NCBI RefSeq assembly: GCF_000338295.1
Contig: NZ_ANMO01000097.1
Span: 1-64,000 of the forward strand
DNA: 64,000 nt
Direction of reading: 5' to 3'
Source: Rhodopirellula europaea 6C
GTDB taxonomy: Bacteria > Planctomycetota > Planctomycetia > Pirellulales > Pirellulaceae
In this document: positions 63,370-64,000 of the stretch, in pieces
How positions within the stretch are numbered: the first letter of the stretch is position 1
Layout of the letters: the number at the start of each line of letters is the position of its first letter
Position numbers and translations under genes: made by a program
The notes under the pieces: model-generated
Told to the model about the DNA's origin: nothing
Seen by the model: only the letters and a program-made list of their open reading frames with translations
The model's database searches: none

Positions 63370-64000
63370 ATGACCGAGTCGCCCCCATCCGAAAAACGAC
63401 CACGATTGATCCGGCGGAAGCGCGGACTGGAAGTGGAAGAACCGTCAACGATGGTTGGATGGGTCCGCGGGATGATTGCCGCACCGGCGGTCTTGTCGAT
63501 TCTTTGGCCTGCCATCTTGCTGGTCGTCGGCTACGCCGCCTGGCAAACTTGGGGAGCCAATTATGTTGCGGTGAACTATCACGGGATTGATCCACAAAAG
63601 ATCTCCGTGACGTCGCCACCGGAATACGTTCGGACGGACATCGTCGATGTCGTCTACACCGAAACAGCGATGAAGGACATGTCGCTGCTCGACAAACAGG
63701 TTTCCGCGAAAGTGGCTTCTGCGTTTGCGAGTCATCCATGGGTGCAGCGTGTTGTCGGTGTGCGAAAAAAGGCAAACGGCCGACTCGATGTGCGTCTGAA
63801 TTATCGATTGCCCGTCGCAATGGTCTACGTTGACGATCCCAAAACCGGACCTGGTTTCTTGGTGGTCGACGGCGAAGGCACCTTGTTGCCGAGCGACTTT
63901 GCACCATCCGAAACCGATCACTACCTGCACATCATCGTTCCCGGTGCTTATCACACCGGCGGACTTGGATCGCCTTTCGGCGACACGCGAGTTCATTGCG
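63370..64000 (+). CDS. ftsQ: FtsQ-like cell-division protein (partial, runs off the window)
   Basis: The first 210 codons are present; the gene continues past the edge. It starts at ATG 63370, ten bases after the MurB-like stop. After a basic cytoplasmic tail (EKRPRLIRRKRGLEVE) there is one membrane segment (PAVLSILWPAILLVVGYAAW). The extracytoplasmic part begins with a POTRA-like region ending in HPWVQRVVGVRKKANGRLDV and RLNYRLPVAMVYVDD, matching the W-V...V.R..P..L.V...ER.P.A pattern of FtsQ/DivIB. FtsQ bridges early and late division proteins. Its position next to a MurB homologue supports the call, though similarity is modest. Confidence 0.8.
   Translation, partial: MTESPPSEKRPRLIRRKRGLEVEEPSTMVGWVRGMIAAPAVLSILWPAILLVVGYAAWQTWGANYVAVNYHGIDPQKISVTSPPEYVRTDIVDVVYTETAMKDMSLLDKQVSAKVASAFASHPWVQRVVGVRKKANGRLDVRLNYRLPVAMVYVDDPKTGPGFLVVDGEGTLLPSDFAPSETDHYLHIIVPGAYHTGGLGSPFGDTRVHC

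Overview
This window looks like chromosomal DNA of a marine planctomycete close to Rhodopirellula (Pirellulaceae). I infer this from protein style and content rather than a database match. The signs are a planctomycete-type microcompartment locus for fucose/rhamnose-derived lactaldehyde, a giant PVC-type dehydrogenase with cupredoxin and cytochrome c domains, an exported sulfatase, zinc-ribbon (MJ0042-like) membrane proteins, many GTG/TTG starts, loosely packed genes and many dispersed palindromic repeats. About 53 genes are supported.

Layout. 0.3-2.7 kb: GDP-L-fucose synthesis (fcl, gmd; minus strand) among repeats. 3.4-7.9 kb: a tight plus-strand run of a zinc-ribbon membrane protein, an HD phosphohydrolase, NagB-like deaminase and a DUF389 membrane protein. 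8-12 kb: LacI regulator, small basic protein, ribosomal protein S1 with a terminator. 12-15.7 kb: a translationally coupled trio of solute-binding protein, histidine kinase and response regulator. 15.9-18.4 kb: argC and a DUF1015 protein. 18.4-19.8 kb: an IS200-like/REP-associated transposase between palindromic repeats. 19.8-28.7 kb: the microcompartment operon on the minus strand, read as DeoR regulator, PduL, two hexamer shell proteins, acetate-kinase-like enzyme, pentamer protein, CoA-acylating aldehyde dehydrogenase, pentamer protein, an unassigned cargo-like protein, pentamer protein, class II aldolase, and a lactate/malate dehydrogenase. 28.9-41 kb: a small unknown protein, a DMT transporter, a large exported protein, a tandem repeat, the 1579-aa dehydrogenase and a sulfatase. 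41.4-51.2 kb: TatD, an OmpR-type regulator, a methyltransferase, gapA, obg, coaX, an RNase H-fold pseudoenzyme and glgB. 51.3-53.6 kb: a TIM-barrel isomerase/epimerase and the queF/queE divergent pair. 53.7-61.7 kb: a cupredoxin-like protein, an M50 peptidase-HlyD and GAF-HlyD pair, a BNR propeller protein and xylA. 62.4 kb to the edge: a divergent MurB homologue and the start of an FtsQ-like gene.

How the genes work together. The microcompartment operon encodes a shell of two BMC-H and three BMC-P proteins with no BMC-T. Its cargo would split a deoxy-sugar phosphate to lactaldehyde, oxidise that to acyl-CoA, exchange CoA for phosphate through PduL, and make ATP with the kinase. Four proteins carry helical tails typical of cargo targeting. 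A perfect 18-bp palindrome lies just downstream of a plausible promoter in front of the DeoR gene and is the best operator candidate. A secreted sulfatase fits the same lifestyle of eating sulfated, fucose-rich algal polysaccharides.

The least expected signals are enzymes that keep their fold but have changed key residues: the MurB homologue, the RNase H-like protein, the acetate kinase and the first domain of the giant dehydrogenase. Other such signals are the regulator operator, the unassigned cargo protein and several families of palindromic repeats.
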